From the NCBI GenBank assembly GCA_913009875.1, contig CAJVYS010000009.1, positions 1 through 46,756 of the forward strand: 46,756 bases of DNA. The letters run 5' to 3'. The notes beneath the pieces were generated by a model. It searched no databases. It was not told the origin of the DNA and saw only the letters and a program-made list of their open reading frames with translations. Below are positions 1-8,314 of the stretch, piece after piece. Numbering within the stretch: position 1 is the first letter of the stretch; every line of letters begins with the position of its first letter. This stretch comes from an uncultured Gammaproteobacteria bacterium. GTDB taxonomy: Bacteria; Pseudomonadota; Gammaproteobacteria; SZUA-152. The position numbers and the translations under genes are program-made.

Positions 1-406
1 TGATTAACGGCAGTACCTCATCCCACAATAGGCCACCGATGCCTGTCGCAAGAGCCGGCAATGCAACCGAGGAGAACCTCTCTTTCTGGATGATTTTCTT
101 CAATGCGCGCAAGGTATGATTGACGTTTCTAGTGCTGGCTTTGCCCGGTCGGGCACCATGTCCGTAGCCGCCTTCCTGAGTCAGGAGGCTGATAATACGA
201 ATGCCATTTGGCCCTCCCCACAGCCAAGCCTCACCTGGCTTTGGATGCTTTTGGTGACACCAATGATGGAAGTCCTTATGCAGGGCCGGATAGTATTCGT
301 GCAGCGACTTGGCCAGGCCTTGATCCATAGGGTCGTTCGCCGCTACGCCATGAGCGATTGCTTGGGCCTTGCTGAGAAGGATGTCACCCGCAATTTCATA
401 AATCAT
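1..406 (-). CDS. Macro-domain protein, C-terminus cut by window edge
   Basis: This frame is open from ATG at 406 to the window edge (135 codons) and is absent from the ORF track because it has no stop inside the window. It begins MIYEIAGDILLSKAQAIAHG and ends in VALPALATGIGGLLWDEVLPL. The N-terminal 'GDIL...A.a.aHGVAaND' and the late GIGGL loop followed by W-D-E-V are typical of macro (ADP-ribose-binding, COG2110/DarG-like) domains. Known macro domains bind or hydrolyse ADP-ribose or its protein and DNA adducts; the exact substrate cannot be told here. A good Shine-Dalgarno (AAGGAAA) lies just upstream of the ATG. The track ORF 116..433 on the plus strand is the shadow of this gene. No DarT-like partner is visible on the upstream side; the downstream side is outside the window. 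Confidence 0.8.
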   Translation of the reverse strand, partial: MIYEIAGDILLSKAQAIAHGVAANDPMDQGLAKSLHEYYPALHKDFHHWCHQKHPKPGEAWLWGGPNGIRIISLLTQEGGYGHGARPGKASTRNVNHTLRALKKIIQKERFSSVALPALATGIGGLLWDEVLPLI

Positions 407-699
407 GCAATGTTTTCCTTAATAGATGTTTAAAAACTGGCCCTGCGTACAAGCAGGGAGAAATAAATCACTCATGACTTCGTCTTGAAATGTAAGTTAA
501 TATTCGTTGGAAAAGGGGAAATTATTATTATCCTGCGCTTTAAATGGTGCGGGCATATTAATGATGAGCTAAGCAGTTAGCCCATCCCTTAAGTATAGCA
601 ATGGGGTCATTTCTTGCTACGATGCCGAAGGGTCTTTTTATTAACTATCTATCACGAATGGCTCCTCCTGGCCGATAGCAGCTGCTTTCTACGATTAGT

Positions 700-790
700 A
701 TTAATCGTCGCATAAGTATTAGCATAAAATATTGCGCTAATTACCGAAAAATGACGCTATTCGAGCGCAAGAACTTATGCAACGATTAAT
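700..790. repeat. Large imperfect hairpin in AT-rich gap (407-990)
   Basis: Arms 700-717 and 773-790 are 18 bp with one mismatch (ATTAATCGTCGCATAAGT and its partner). A shorter inner pair TTGCGC/GCGCAA sits at 731-736 and 765-770. The single mismatch would be a G-U pair in a minus-strand transcript. The heptamer ACGATTA recurs at 691, 702 (inverted), 782 and 850. The rest of the 584-bp gap is AT-rich and holds no gene I can support. It lies upstream of both the macro gene and the cytochrome, so a regulatory region or a small RNA is possible. Confidence 0.55.
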
Positions 791-990
791 ATAGATGACC
801 GCTACCGCTGCAAAGCAGTAATTCTCGTAACCGCCTGAGAGGAAATGCCACGATTATACTCGGCAGGATTCACTGCATCTGATCCGTCTTTCTTCGCCCC
901 ATCGCAATCCACGGCGTTTTTTAATCCTTGCTTAAGATTCATGCCCTAGATTATGCATCAAGATGTCATTGGTCATAATTGGAGCAAGAT

Positions 991-1602
991 ATGGAAAAGC
1001 AACAGGTTGTCGTCTGGGATCTCGGGGTGCGTGTTTTCCATTGGTCCCTGGTTGCGTTGTTTACGTTTTCGTATCTCAGCGGGGATGAGCTAGAGACATT
1101 ACACGCCTACAGTGGTTACGCCATCATCGGCCTGCTGGTGTTCCGGCTTATCTGGGGTTTCATGGGCAGTAAGCATGCCCGCTTTGCCGATTTTGTGCGT
1201 AGTCCACGGGTGGTCATTGATGACCTGAAGAGTATAAAAGAAGGGCACCCGAAGCGTTATTTGGGGCACAATCCCGCCGGTGGGGCAATGATCGTGATGC
1301 TGTTGGTCGGGCTATCGCTGTTGACCTTTACCGGGCTCATGGCCTATGCGGAGGAGGGCCATGGACCCTTGGCGGGCGCCGAAGTTTCTATCATTTCCAC
1401 GGCCTATGCCGACCATGATGAAGATAAAGGCGGCAAGAAGGGCGAGAAGAAGGATGAGTTCTGGGAGGAGGTCCATGAATTCACGGGCAACTTCCTGCTG
1501 GTGCTGATCTTTCTGCATATTGCCGGCGTTGTCGTGTCATCAAAGCTGCATGGCGAGAATCTGGCTAAGGCAATGATGAGCGGTAAGAAGGAAGTTTCTT
1601 GA
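991..1602 (+). CDS. b-type cytochrome, cytochrome b561/COG3658-like
   Basis: This is a membrane di-heme type cytochrome b of about 203 aa, the size of prokaryotic cytochrome b561/Ni-Fe hydrogenase b-subunit-like proteins that pass electrons between quinones and periplasmic partners. Four hydrophobic segments are visible, with candidate heme-ligand histidines in VRVFHW (H17), LHAYSGY (H38), the VHEFTGNF segment and FLHIAGVV near the C-terminus. A charged loop rich in D, E, K and G precedes the last helix. The ORF track starts at TTG 979; I choose ATG 991 because GGAGCAA sits at 981-987 at normal spacing. No cytochrome c gene is adjacent, so the electron partner is unknown. Confidence 0.8.
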   Translation: MEKQQVVVWDLGVRVFHWSLVALFTFSYLSGDELETLHAYSGYAIIGLLVFRLIWGFMGSKHARFADFVRSPRVVIDDLKSIKEGHPKRYLGHNPAGGAMIVMLLVGLSLLTFTGLMAYAEEGHGPLAGAEVSIISTAYADHDEDKGGKKGEKKDEFWEEVHEFTGNFLLVLIFLHIAGVVVSSKLHGENLAKAMMSGKKEVS

Positions 1603-1696
1603 CCCGCCGCTGCGGTGACTCATTGCCTAAAAATTGGCTGCTTGCCTCAAACACCTTTTTTGGTATGGCGAAATAATTTTATGGCTCTGAACACGG

Positions 1697-1765
1697 GTAG
1701 GAGCGGATCCTTGGGCCGCGATGGTTTTCCCACTCAGGTATCGCGGCCCAAGGGTCCGCTCCTAC
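1697..1765. repeat. REP-like inverted repeat, GTAGGAGCGG type
   Basis: Two arms starting GTAGGAGCGGATCCTTGGGC and ending in its near-complement GTCCGCTCCTAC flank a short central spacer. The foot is GTAG. This copy has a diverged head (ATCCTTGGGCC) compared with the other REP copies in the window. Confidence 0.75.
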
Positions 1766-1806
1766 AACAACAGCTCGCCTGAAGCGCCTGCTGTCGCTTC
1801 TGCGCG

Positions 1807-1865
1807 GTAGGTCGGGGTGGTTTTTTCAATCAATCACGTGGGCACATAAGACGTGCCCACCCTAC
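1807..1865. repeat. GTGGGCAC hairpin repeat
   Basis: Perfect 8-bp arms GTGGGCAC (1838-1845) and GTGCCCAC (1853-1860), with outer GTAGG/CCTAC. It resembles the 27766-27833 element. With REP 1697-1765 it fills most of the 339-bp gap between the cytochrome gene and the next gene. Confidence 0.6.
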
Positions 1866-1941
1866 GCATAACCGCACCGGTCGTATTGGTATTGCGGGGT
1901 GGCTTGCTCTCGATTGAGAATCTGCCAAACAAGGAGGGGGG

Positions 1942-3129
1942 TTATTGCAACGAGAGGTAGTGCTGGAATAACACTGGATCCTGTTGCTTGAGCCGGGCGC
2001 GCAAGGCGATGTTGTCGTCGGTTTGCGCAGACCGGTTGCTTTGCAGTTGATACAGGGTGCGGTAGCTGGCGGGGCAGTCTGCCGCATCGTGGCGGGGGCC
2101 GGCGAGGACTTTGCTCAGGCCGGGTTTGTCCAGCAGCAGCCAGGCCGGAAAGGTGTGGGCCGGCAGTTCCGGTTCCAGTTCCTGGAAGGCGGCCCATTGC
2201 TGGCGTAGTTCTGTATCGAGACTGGATTTGATGGCACCGCTTTGTTCCGGAAACTGCCAGCACAGGGTGAACCCGCTCAGCAAGGCGTCGCATCGCTGAT
2301 GCAACTGGTCACAGGCCCGGGCATGGCGCTGGAGCAATACGGAATCGCTTTGCCAGCCGGGTACCTGTTCCACTGCCTGGCGTGCGTTGTCCCAATCCAT
2401 GGCCCGGCTGGCCGTGTAACTCGTGTGTTGCTCGGGTTGTGCCGCGTGGTAGGGCTGGCCGTGCAAGGCGGTACTCAGACGGCGCCAGAGGGGAACCAGC
2501 AGGTTACGGCTTTCTTTGCCCAACAGGTTTTCCGCCAGCGGGGTCAAGGTCTCTTGTAAGGTTTGCAGGTCAGCGGCGATATCGTCAACCGGTGTATTGA
2601 GGTTTTCCGCCGCTTCCACTAGGCGCTCCAGTTCGCCCAGGCGGATATGATCGGGTGCGGTGTCGTAGAGGCCTTCCAGTTGGCGTCGTGCCTCGCCGGC
2701 ATCACGATTGACCAGGGCCCGGGTGATGCCGTTGACCCGGTTGGTGGCCGGGGCATCGGTGAACATGTCTAACTGCGGCTGATCTTGCGGTTTGCGGTAA
2801 CGCTGGTGAAAACAGTCATCCAGCGCGTCGTTCTGGCTGAAACGCAGGGCGCGTGAGAGGTCAGTGCGCCAGGCGTGATAAGTGATCATTTCCGCCTGCC
2901 AGCCCCGCCGTTGCAGGTAGTCGGCGGCCTGCATCAATTGTTGTTTGATGTGTTGCGGATCGCCGAACAAGGCCCCGTCGAGCGTGTCGAGTTCGCCGTT
3001 GCGCCACGCTTCGTAGTCGGCATAGGTCAGGCGGCCTTCCCGCAGCAAAAATTCCAGGGGCAGGTATTCGCCTTGCTCCAGCAATAACTGATCGACTGGA
3101 TATTGGATGTGTTGCGGTTTGTTATCCAT
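1942..3129 (-). CDS. Unknown 395-aa soluble protein
   Basis: This is an intact ORF with coding-like composition, starting at ATG 3129 (MDNKPQHIQYPVDQLLLEQG). I do not recognise a named family. It has no signal peptide or membrane segment, and it is rich in Leu, Gln, Asp and Arg with predicted helical character throughout. It lies in the same orientation as the SNF2-helicase gene upstream, but a 379-bp gap full of palindromic repeats separates them, so shared transcription is uncertain. Several plus-strand ORFs listed at 1984-3087 are its shadows. Confidence 0.75.
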   Translation of the reverse strand: MDNKPQHIQYPVDQLLLEQGEYLPLEFLLREGRLTYADYEAWRNGELDTLDGALFGDPQHIKQQLMQAADYLQRRGWQAEMITYHAWRTDLSRALRFSQNDALDDCFHQRYRKPQDQPQLDMFTDAPATNRVNGITRALVNRDAGEARRQLEGLYDTAPDHIRLGELERLVEAAENLNTPVDDIAADLQTLQETLTPLAENLLGKESRNLLVPLWRRLSTALHGQPYHAAQPEQHTSYTASRAMDWDNARQAVEQVPGWQSDSVLLQRHARACDQLHQRCDALLSGFTLCWQFPEQSGAIKSSLDTELRQQWAAFQELEPELPAHTFPAWLLLDKPGLSKVLAGPRHDAADCPASYRTLYQLQSNRSAQTDDNIALRARLKQQDPVLFQHYLSLQ

Positions 3130-3157
3130 TTGTCTTCAAGGGTATTTGCCTTTATTC

Positions 3158-3223
3158 GCGTTTATTGGTGTTCATTTGCGGACTTTTATCTGATTGGGTC
3201 TGCAAATTAACGCCAATAAACGC
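3158..3223. repeat. Inverted repeat with GCGTTTATTGG arms
   Basis: Arms of about 26 bp, GCGTTTATTGGTGTTCATTT... (3158-3183) and its complement (3198-3223), with about three mismatches and a 14-bp loop. It lies just upstream of the unknown 395-aa gene. Confidence 0.7.
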
Positions 3224-3235
3224 AAATGTAACTAT

Positions 3236-3370
3236 TCACCACAGAGGCACGGAGAACACAGGGAATGCTCCGATGGAATGAGCGCAGGGGTAAGGCTTGG
3301 GCGAGTGTAGCAAGATCCTGGCTCGTTCATCATTGAGCAATCTCTGTGTCATTCGTGCCTCTGTTGTGAG
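3236..3370. repeat. CACAGAGGCAC element, inverted pair
   Basis: CACCACAGAGGCACGGAGAA at about 3238 and an inverted relative (GTGCCTCTGTTGTG) ending at 3370 bracket about 80 bp of unrecognised sequence. The same motif recurs at about 3461, 26823, 31706 and 33841. Confidence 0.6.
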
Positions 3371-3387
3371 CAGAACAGAGGCCATCC

Positions 3388-3474
3388 GTGCGCACAGCGC
3401 ACGCTACGGGCAGGTGTAGTGTGCGCCGTGCGCACAAGATGGATATCCAATTCCCCGGTGTCTCTGTGGTGAGT
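3388..3474. repeat. GCGCAC palindrome joined to a CACAGAG repeat (copy 1)
   Basis: 3388-3435 is a palindrome of GTGCGCAC arms around a GCTACGGGCAGGTGTAG core. It is followed within 40 bp by TGTCTCTGTGGTGAG, an inverted CACAGAG motif. Related copies lie at 6933, 31609 and 33774. Confidence 0.7.
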
Positions 3475-3508
3475 TGAAGGGTGATATGTAAAAAACAAAA
3501 GCCTCAAT

Positions 3509-6500
3509 CTATTCACTATGGGCAGGTTCATCCAATGGCCCGAAGAATGCGTCCAGATCCTGTTCATTCCATTGCAATTCATTGTTGCCGTCCGGCTGAT
3601 ACAGACCGTCGGCCAGGGCCTGTTTGCGTTGTTGCATGGCGTGGATTTTTTCTTCCAGGGTTCCTTCGCAAATCAGCTTGTAGACGAAGACGACCTGTTG
3701 CTGGCCGATGCGGTGGGCGCGGTCGGTGGCCTGACGTTCTACGGCGGGGTTCCACCAGGGATCGTAGTGGATGACGGTGTCGGCACGGGTGAGGTTGAGT
3801 CCGACGCCGCCGGCCTTGAGGCTGATCAGAAACAGTGGTATCTCGCCCGCCTGGAATTGCCCCACGGGCTTTTCCCGGTCACGGGTCTGGCCGGTGAGTT
3901 TGACATAGGCGATGCCGGCGTTTTTCAATTCGTCTTCAATCAGTCTCAGCATGCCGGTGAATTGCGAAAACAATAAAATACGCCGGCCTTCTTCGACCAT
4001 TTCCGGTAGCAGTTCCATGAGCAGGGTGAGTTTTGCCGATTGCTTGACCTTTTGCGCGCTTTCCAGTTTCACCAGGCGTGGGTCACAGCAGACCTGACGC
4101 AGTTTCAACAGGGCGTCCAGCACCACGATGTGGCTACGGCCCATGCCCCGGCGTTCGATTTCCTCGCGTACCCGGCGGTGCATGGCCAAGCGCACGGTCT
4201 CGTAGAGTTCCCGCTGTTTTCCTTCCAAGACCACGGTCTGGATGATTTCTGTTTTCGGTGGCAGTTCCGTGGCCACTTGCTGCTTGGTGCGGCGCAACAG
4301 GAAGGGGCGAATACGGCGGCTGAGTCGCTCCGCAGTGGCTTCGTTGGCCCGTTTTTCGATCGGTGAGCGGAAAAAACGGCGGAACTGTTTGCTGTCGCCC
4401 AGCAGGCCGGGTAGCAGAAAATCAAACAGCGACCACAGCTCGCCCAAATGGTTTTCCAGTGGTGTGCCGGTGAGGCACAGGCGATGGCGGGCGTCGATTT
4501 CACGCACCACATGGCTGGCCTGTGCCTTGGGGTTTTTGATCACCTGCGCCTCGTCCAGGATCAGCAAGTGAAACGCGTGGCTCAGCAGGCGTTCCTTGTC
4601 CCGGGACAAGAGGGGGTAGGTGGTGAGAATCAGATCGTGGTGGGCGATCTCGGCGAACTGTTCATGGCGGTGTGGGCCATGTAGAACCAGTACCTTGAGT
4701 TGCGGTGTAAAACGCTCGGCCTCGTTGCGCCAGTTGAACATCAGGCTGGTGGGGGCAATCACCAGGCTGGGGCGGTCGGCACGGCCCTGTTGTTTTTCCA
4801 ACAGCACATGAGCCAGAGCCTGCACGGTCTTACCCAGTCCCATGTCATCGGCCAGAATACCGGCCAGCCGGTATTCGCGCAGGAACTGCAACCAGTCCAG
4901 TCCCTGTTGCTGATAGGGGCGCAGGGTCGCCAGCAGGCCGTCGGGTGGCGAGACCGCCGGGATGCCGTCCAGCTCGCGCAGGCGCCGGGCCAGTTGCTTT
5001 GCTTCGTCGTCGCCCAGCCAGTGCAGGCCGGGGCCGTTTCCGTCATGATCCAGGGCCGTGAAACGCGCCAGTTGCACGCGGTTGAGGTGTAAGTGTTGGC
5101 CTTCATCCCGGGCGACGCTGTCGACCATCTCCAGCAGGATTTCCAACAGGGGCAATATCCGTTTTGCGGGCAGGAGCAGTAGACGTTCGCCAAGTTGTTG
5201 CCCGGGCTGCTCGTCCAGTGGCTCATCGTCCGGCTCATTACCGGATTCATCATCTGCTTCATCAAACAGGGGGATGACAAAGTTTTGTGTGGTAATTTCT
5301 TCCGCATTCGGCAGGCCACGAGGGAAGTTGTGCAGGTATTCCAGCAGGGTGGGTAACAGATCGACGCGCCGGCCATCGATCTCCACCCCCAGGCTCATGC
5401 TGAACCAGTCCTGTTTCTCCAATTGATCGACGTCGCAATACCAGTGTGAGGCCTCGACCAGCTGGAAGCGGAAATTGTCGTATTCGATGCGCCAGCCCTG
5501 AGCGCGTAACTTGGGGATGCCTTCCATCTGGAAATTCAGCCAGTTTTCGGCATCGTTGCCGAAGTCATCGGATCCAAGAAAAAAACAATCATCGTGGGCT
5601 TGCAGATCCCAGGCTTCGCCTTCCTCGAAACCCCACTGGCACAATGTCTTTATCGCAGCCTGCTCGGTCTTTTTATCACGTGTCACCTGGGTGATGCGTT
5701 CACCATCGAAATACGTGGAGGAGCCCTGATACGCCAGGGGGATGCCGTCGTAATCAAAACTGAGACGGGCGAAGTCTTCATATTCGCTCAAGTCTCCCCA
5801 GTCGTGGTATTCAGCCGAGCTTAAACACAGGCAGGGCGTAGGTTTGGTTCGCGCTGCGGTGACGACGTCGAAGTGTTGCAGCGGCGGGATGTCGGCGTCG
5901 GGATAACGTTGTTGCAAATCGGCTTGCACGGTATCGGCCTGGCCGGCCTCCACGGCGGGCAGATCGAGCAGCTCTGTGACCAACGCCACCGGCAATCCAC
6001 AGTCCAAAATCCCGCATTGGCCTTGTTCACGATCCAGGTACCAGAGGGATGACAGTCCCAGTATCTCCAAGTTATCGTCCTCGGAGCGGAGTGCCCAGTC
6101 GCAGCACTGATTGCCGAAGTCATCGACCACCCAGTGCAGTGTTTCTGCACGCGCGGCGCCTTGTTTCAGTTGAGGGCCCCATTGGATGTCTTGCAAAAAA
6201 CAGCGTCCACTGGCGAGCATGGTCTCTAACAAATGACTGGATCGTGGGCCGCTGAGTAGGGGGATTCCCGTGGGATGCGCGCGCGGCAATTGATTCAGGG
6301 CATCAAGCAGCTCAAGATCGCCCGCTTCCAGAAAACGCGCCGGAGTCCGCTGAGTTGTCTGGCCGGGCTCAAAATAAGTACTCCCTGAATACGTCCCGTT
6401 TTTCAGGCGGCGTGCGGCGAAGGTCTCTATCAGCAGACCGTCTTCGCTGGGTTGTAAAACATACAGTAAGGCCTGTTGAGGGTTGGCTGCGGGCTTGTTT

Positions 6501-6823
6501 TTCTTGCGTGTGCCTGACGTGGGTGTTGCGGGTAGTGCTTGTTTGTCCTCTAGTGCCTGCAACAATACCGCCGCCACATGTTCGCAATTCCTTTTCTTGG
6601 CACAACTGCATTCGCCATTAATGGTAATGGCATCTCCTGTTTTGTCCGTGCGGACATAGACCCGAATCGGGTGATTGCCGGAGTGCGGGATGACGGCGGT
6701 AATCAATGCGCCGCCGCGCTGAATATTCGGCGCGCTGATCCGGCCTGTCGTGAATAATTCCCACCCCTCGTTGAAAGGCTGCGGGGGGATTTGCGCGGCG
6801 ATGTCTGCTAGCGTAAATAACAT
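3509..6823 (-). CDS. SWIM zinc-finger / SNF2-family helicase
   Basis: This is a complete SNF2-type (COG0553, superfamily 2) ATPase of 1104 aa, expected to translocate on DNA and remodel protein-DNA complexes. A SWIM-type metal site lies near the N-terminus (C72-x-C74, C80-x-H82 in ECSCAKKRNCEH). A long family-specific middle region with an acidic stretch (about 540-555) follows. The helicase core shows Walker A DDMGLGKT near 658, the DEAQ box near 756, LTGTPLENHLGELWSLFDF, FSQFTGML, and the C-terminal AGGVGLNLTRAD and RAHRIGQ motifs. The ATG at 6823 is preceded by TATAAT only 6 nt upstream, so the mRNA may be leaderless. The gene is probably monocistronic; repeats flank it on both sides. Confidence 0.92.
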   Translation of the reverse strand: MLFTLADIAAQIPPQPFNEGWELFTTGRISAPNIQRGGALITAVIPHSGNHPIRVYVRTDKTGDAITINGECSCAKKRNCEHVAAVLLQALEDKQALPATPTSGTRKKNKPAANPQQALLYVLQPSEDGLLIETFAARRLKNGTYSGSTYFEPGQTTQRTPARFLEAGDLELLDALNQLPRAHPTGIPLLSGPRSSHLLETMLASGRCFLQDIQWGPQLKQGAARAETLHWVVDDFGNQCCDWALRSEDDNLEILGLSSLWYLDREQGQCGILDCGLPVALVTELLDLPAVEAGQADTVQADLQQRYPDADIPPLQHFDVVTAARTKPTPCLCLSSAEYHDWGDLSEYEDFARLSFDYDGIPLAYQGSSTYFDGERITQVTRDKKTEQAAIKTLCQWGFEEGEAWDLQAHDDCFFLGSDDFGNDAENWLNFQMEGIPKLRAQGWRIEYDNFRFQLVEASHWYCDVDQLEKQDWFSMSLGVEIDGRRVDLLPTLLEYLHNFPRGLPNAEEITTQNFVIPLFDEADDESGNEPDDEPLDEQPGQQLGERLLLLPAKRILPLLEILLEMVDSVARDEGQHLHLNRVQLARFTALDHDGNGPGLHWLGDDEAKQLARRLRELDGIPAVSPPDGLLATLRPYQQQGLDWLQFLREYRLAGILADDMGLGKTVQALAHVLLEKQQGRADRPSLVIAPTSLMFNWRNEAERFTPQLKVLVLHGPHRHEQFAEIAHHDLILTTYPLLSRDKERLLSHAFHLLILDEAQVIKNPKAQASHVVREIDARHRLCLTGTPLENHLGELWSLFDFLLPGLLGDSKQFRRFFRSPIEKRANEATAERLSRRIRPFLLRRTKQQVATELPPKTEIIQTVVLEGKQRELYETVRLAMHRRVREEIERRGMGRSHIVVLDALLKLRQVCCDPRLVKLESAQKVKQSAKLTLLMELLPEMVEEGRRILLFSQFTGMLRLIEDELKNAGIAYVKLTGQTRDREKPVGQFQAGEIPLFLISLKAGGVGLNLTRADTVIHYDPWWNPAVERQATDRAHRIGQQQVVFVYKLICEGTLEEKIHAMQQRKQALADGLYQPDGNNELQWNEQDLDAFFGPLDEPAHSE

Positions 6824-6829
6824 GCGCGT

Positions 6830-6835
6830 ATTATA
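6830..6835 (-). promoter_or_regulatory. -10 box of SNF2 gene, leaderless arrangement
   Basis: On the minus strand TATAAT is followed by six bases and then the ATG, which places the expected transcription start at the start codon. The -35 region is weak (about AACGCT). Confidence 0.5.
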
Positions 6836-6932
6836 ACGGGGGCTGGGTTAAAAGCGTTTTAATATTTGAAATTGTGTAACTATTCAGTTCGCTACAGGGT
6901 TATGGAATCACCGGGAGGTGCCTGTCCATGTT

Positions 6933-6980
6933 GTGCGCACGGCGCAACCTACACTTGCCCGTAGCGTGCGCTATGCGCAC
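6933..6980. repeat. GCGCAC palindrome (copy 2)
   Basis: GTGCGCACGGCGCAACCTAC opens the copy and ATGCGCAC closes it. The flank from 6877 (ATTCAGTTCG...TATGGAA) matches the flank of the 31609 copy, showing that the repeat unit is longer than the palindrome. Confidence 0.65.
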
Positions 6981-7064
6981 GATAATTTCTGGAAATTAAT
7001 ATAAAAAATAGTAATTTAGCTGTTATTGTTGATATTTTAGTTGATGTTTAAGGGGGGCTTGACA

Positions 7065-8180
7065 CTACCCGCACCTTTCTACAATGCCACGGGCGCCATC
7101 GACGACAACCTGCTCACCGTCACGAATGACATTCAATAACCCCGGAATGTTCACGACTGCGGGGATGCCGTATTCACGGGCGACGATGGCCCCGTGAGAG
7201 AGTTGGCCGCCGGTCTCCATGACGATGGCAACGGCATTTAAAAACAACGGTGTCCAGGCGGGATCGGTGGAGGGGGCTGCCAGCACATCACCCGGTCTTA
7301 GTGTGATGTCCTGTTCCGGGCTATGAATCAGGGGCATCAAGCCACTGCCGTCCCAGTCGCCAGTGAGTATTGACGTGACCTCAATATAGGCACAATGAAA
7401 TATCTCATCATTTCTTTGCAGTAAACCTCGGGATTCAAGGCGTCGCCCCGCTTGCAGAAACAAGCGGCGTAAGGGTTCGAACAATCGAATATAAACGGAC
7501 TTCGCCATCTCCTTTGATGCCGCACCGGCGGCGGCCTGTTTGACCAGTGATTTGATGACCACTCGTCGATAAAGAGGGATCTGTTTTTCAATGCTTTGCC
7601 AGGCCTGTTTTGCTTTTTCTTTTTGTTGTGCCTTTAGCACCGATGGGGATGGGCTACCGATGCTCTGTTTAATCACCTTCAACAGATAATCCGGGTTTTC
7701 CCGCCAGCGGGGATTGTTGAGATAGACTTCGTATACCGCACGGTGTCCGTACTCATCGATAAACGCCTGAAACGCCTGTTTGAACGCTGAGGATTCCGGC
7801 AGGCTTTGCCATCGGTTGGGTACAAACGGTTCGGTATTGAAAAACAACTGTGCCGCCGAATCCGTCTCAACGAGGGCGGCAAGATCCTGGAGCCGATAGC
7901 CGTGATCGGTGCTGGTGATATCCCCCGCGCCGGCAAGCAACGCATTGGCGAGGGCTGTCCCCTTGCCGGGCAGGTGCTTTTCCAGCAGATCAAACAGCCC
8001 GGCCGGTCGTCGGATCACAGGAAAAGGCGATCCCTGATGATTGGGCTTCGACCAGGGCCATGATGACCACAGCGCAGCCGAGTGCCGGGTCGTCGATTCC
8101 CATTTTGTGACGATAGGCGACTGCACGGAGTGTCCAGAGAGATGCGAAGCAGTTGAGAACCGCTTGTTCAACGGGTCGGA
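7065..8180 (-). pseudogene. Decayed PEP-utilising enzyme (PEP synthase / PPDK-like)
   Basis: Two frames hold pieces of one gene. In the 7990-8307 frame, about 8175 to 7996 gives AVLNCFASLWTLRAVAYRHK...SGIAFSCDPTTGR, typical of the pyruvate/PEP-binding N-domain (PPDK_N). The 7065-8267 frame then gives a middle part (YGHRAVYEVYLNNPRWRENP) and the C-terminal mobile phosphohistidine domain TGGQLSHGAIVAREYGIPAV. The two pieces join out of frame near 8000. Most of the N-domain, and the segment between the two domains, are missing compared with the usual 800-aa family members. The first 85 or so residues of the 400-aa track ORF are out-of-frame noise. I read this as an inactivated remnant; the swivelling domain alone still looks intact. 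Confidence 0.75.
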
Positions 8181-8302
8181 AATGCCGGGGGATGCAAAAG
8201 GGAAATGACAAGCCGCTCTTGGGATGATGTGATCGCAGGAAAAAAGCCGACAGCCTGTCATTTTCACTGAGGACAGGCGGACATCTTGCCCGCAAAACCG
8301 GG

Positions 8303-8308
8303 TACAAT
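8303..8308 (+). promoter_or_regulatory. -10 box of site-2 protease gene, leaderless arrangement
   Basis: TACAAT ends six bases before the ATG at 8315. The -35 is not convincing. No Shine-Dalgarno sequence is visible, which fits a leaderless mRNA. Confidence 0.45.
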
Positions 8309-8314
8309 ACGCCG

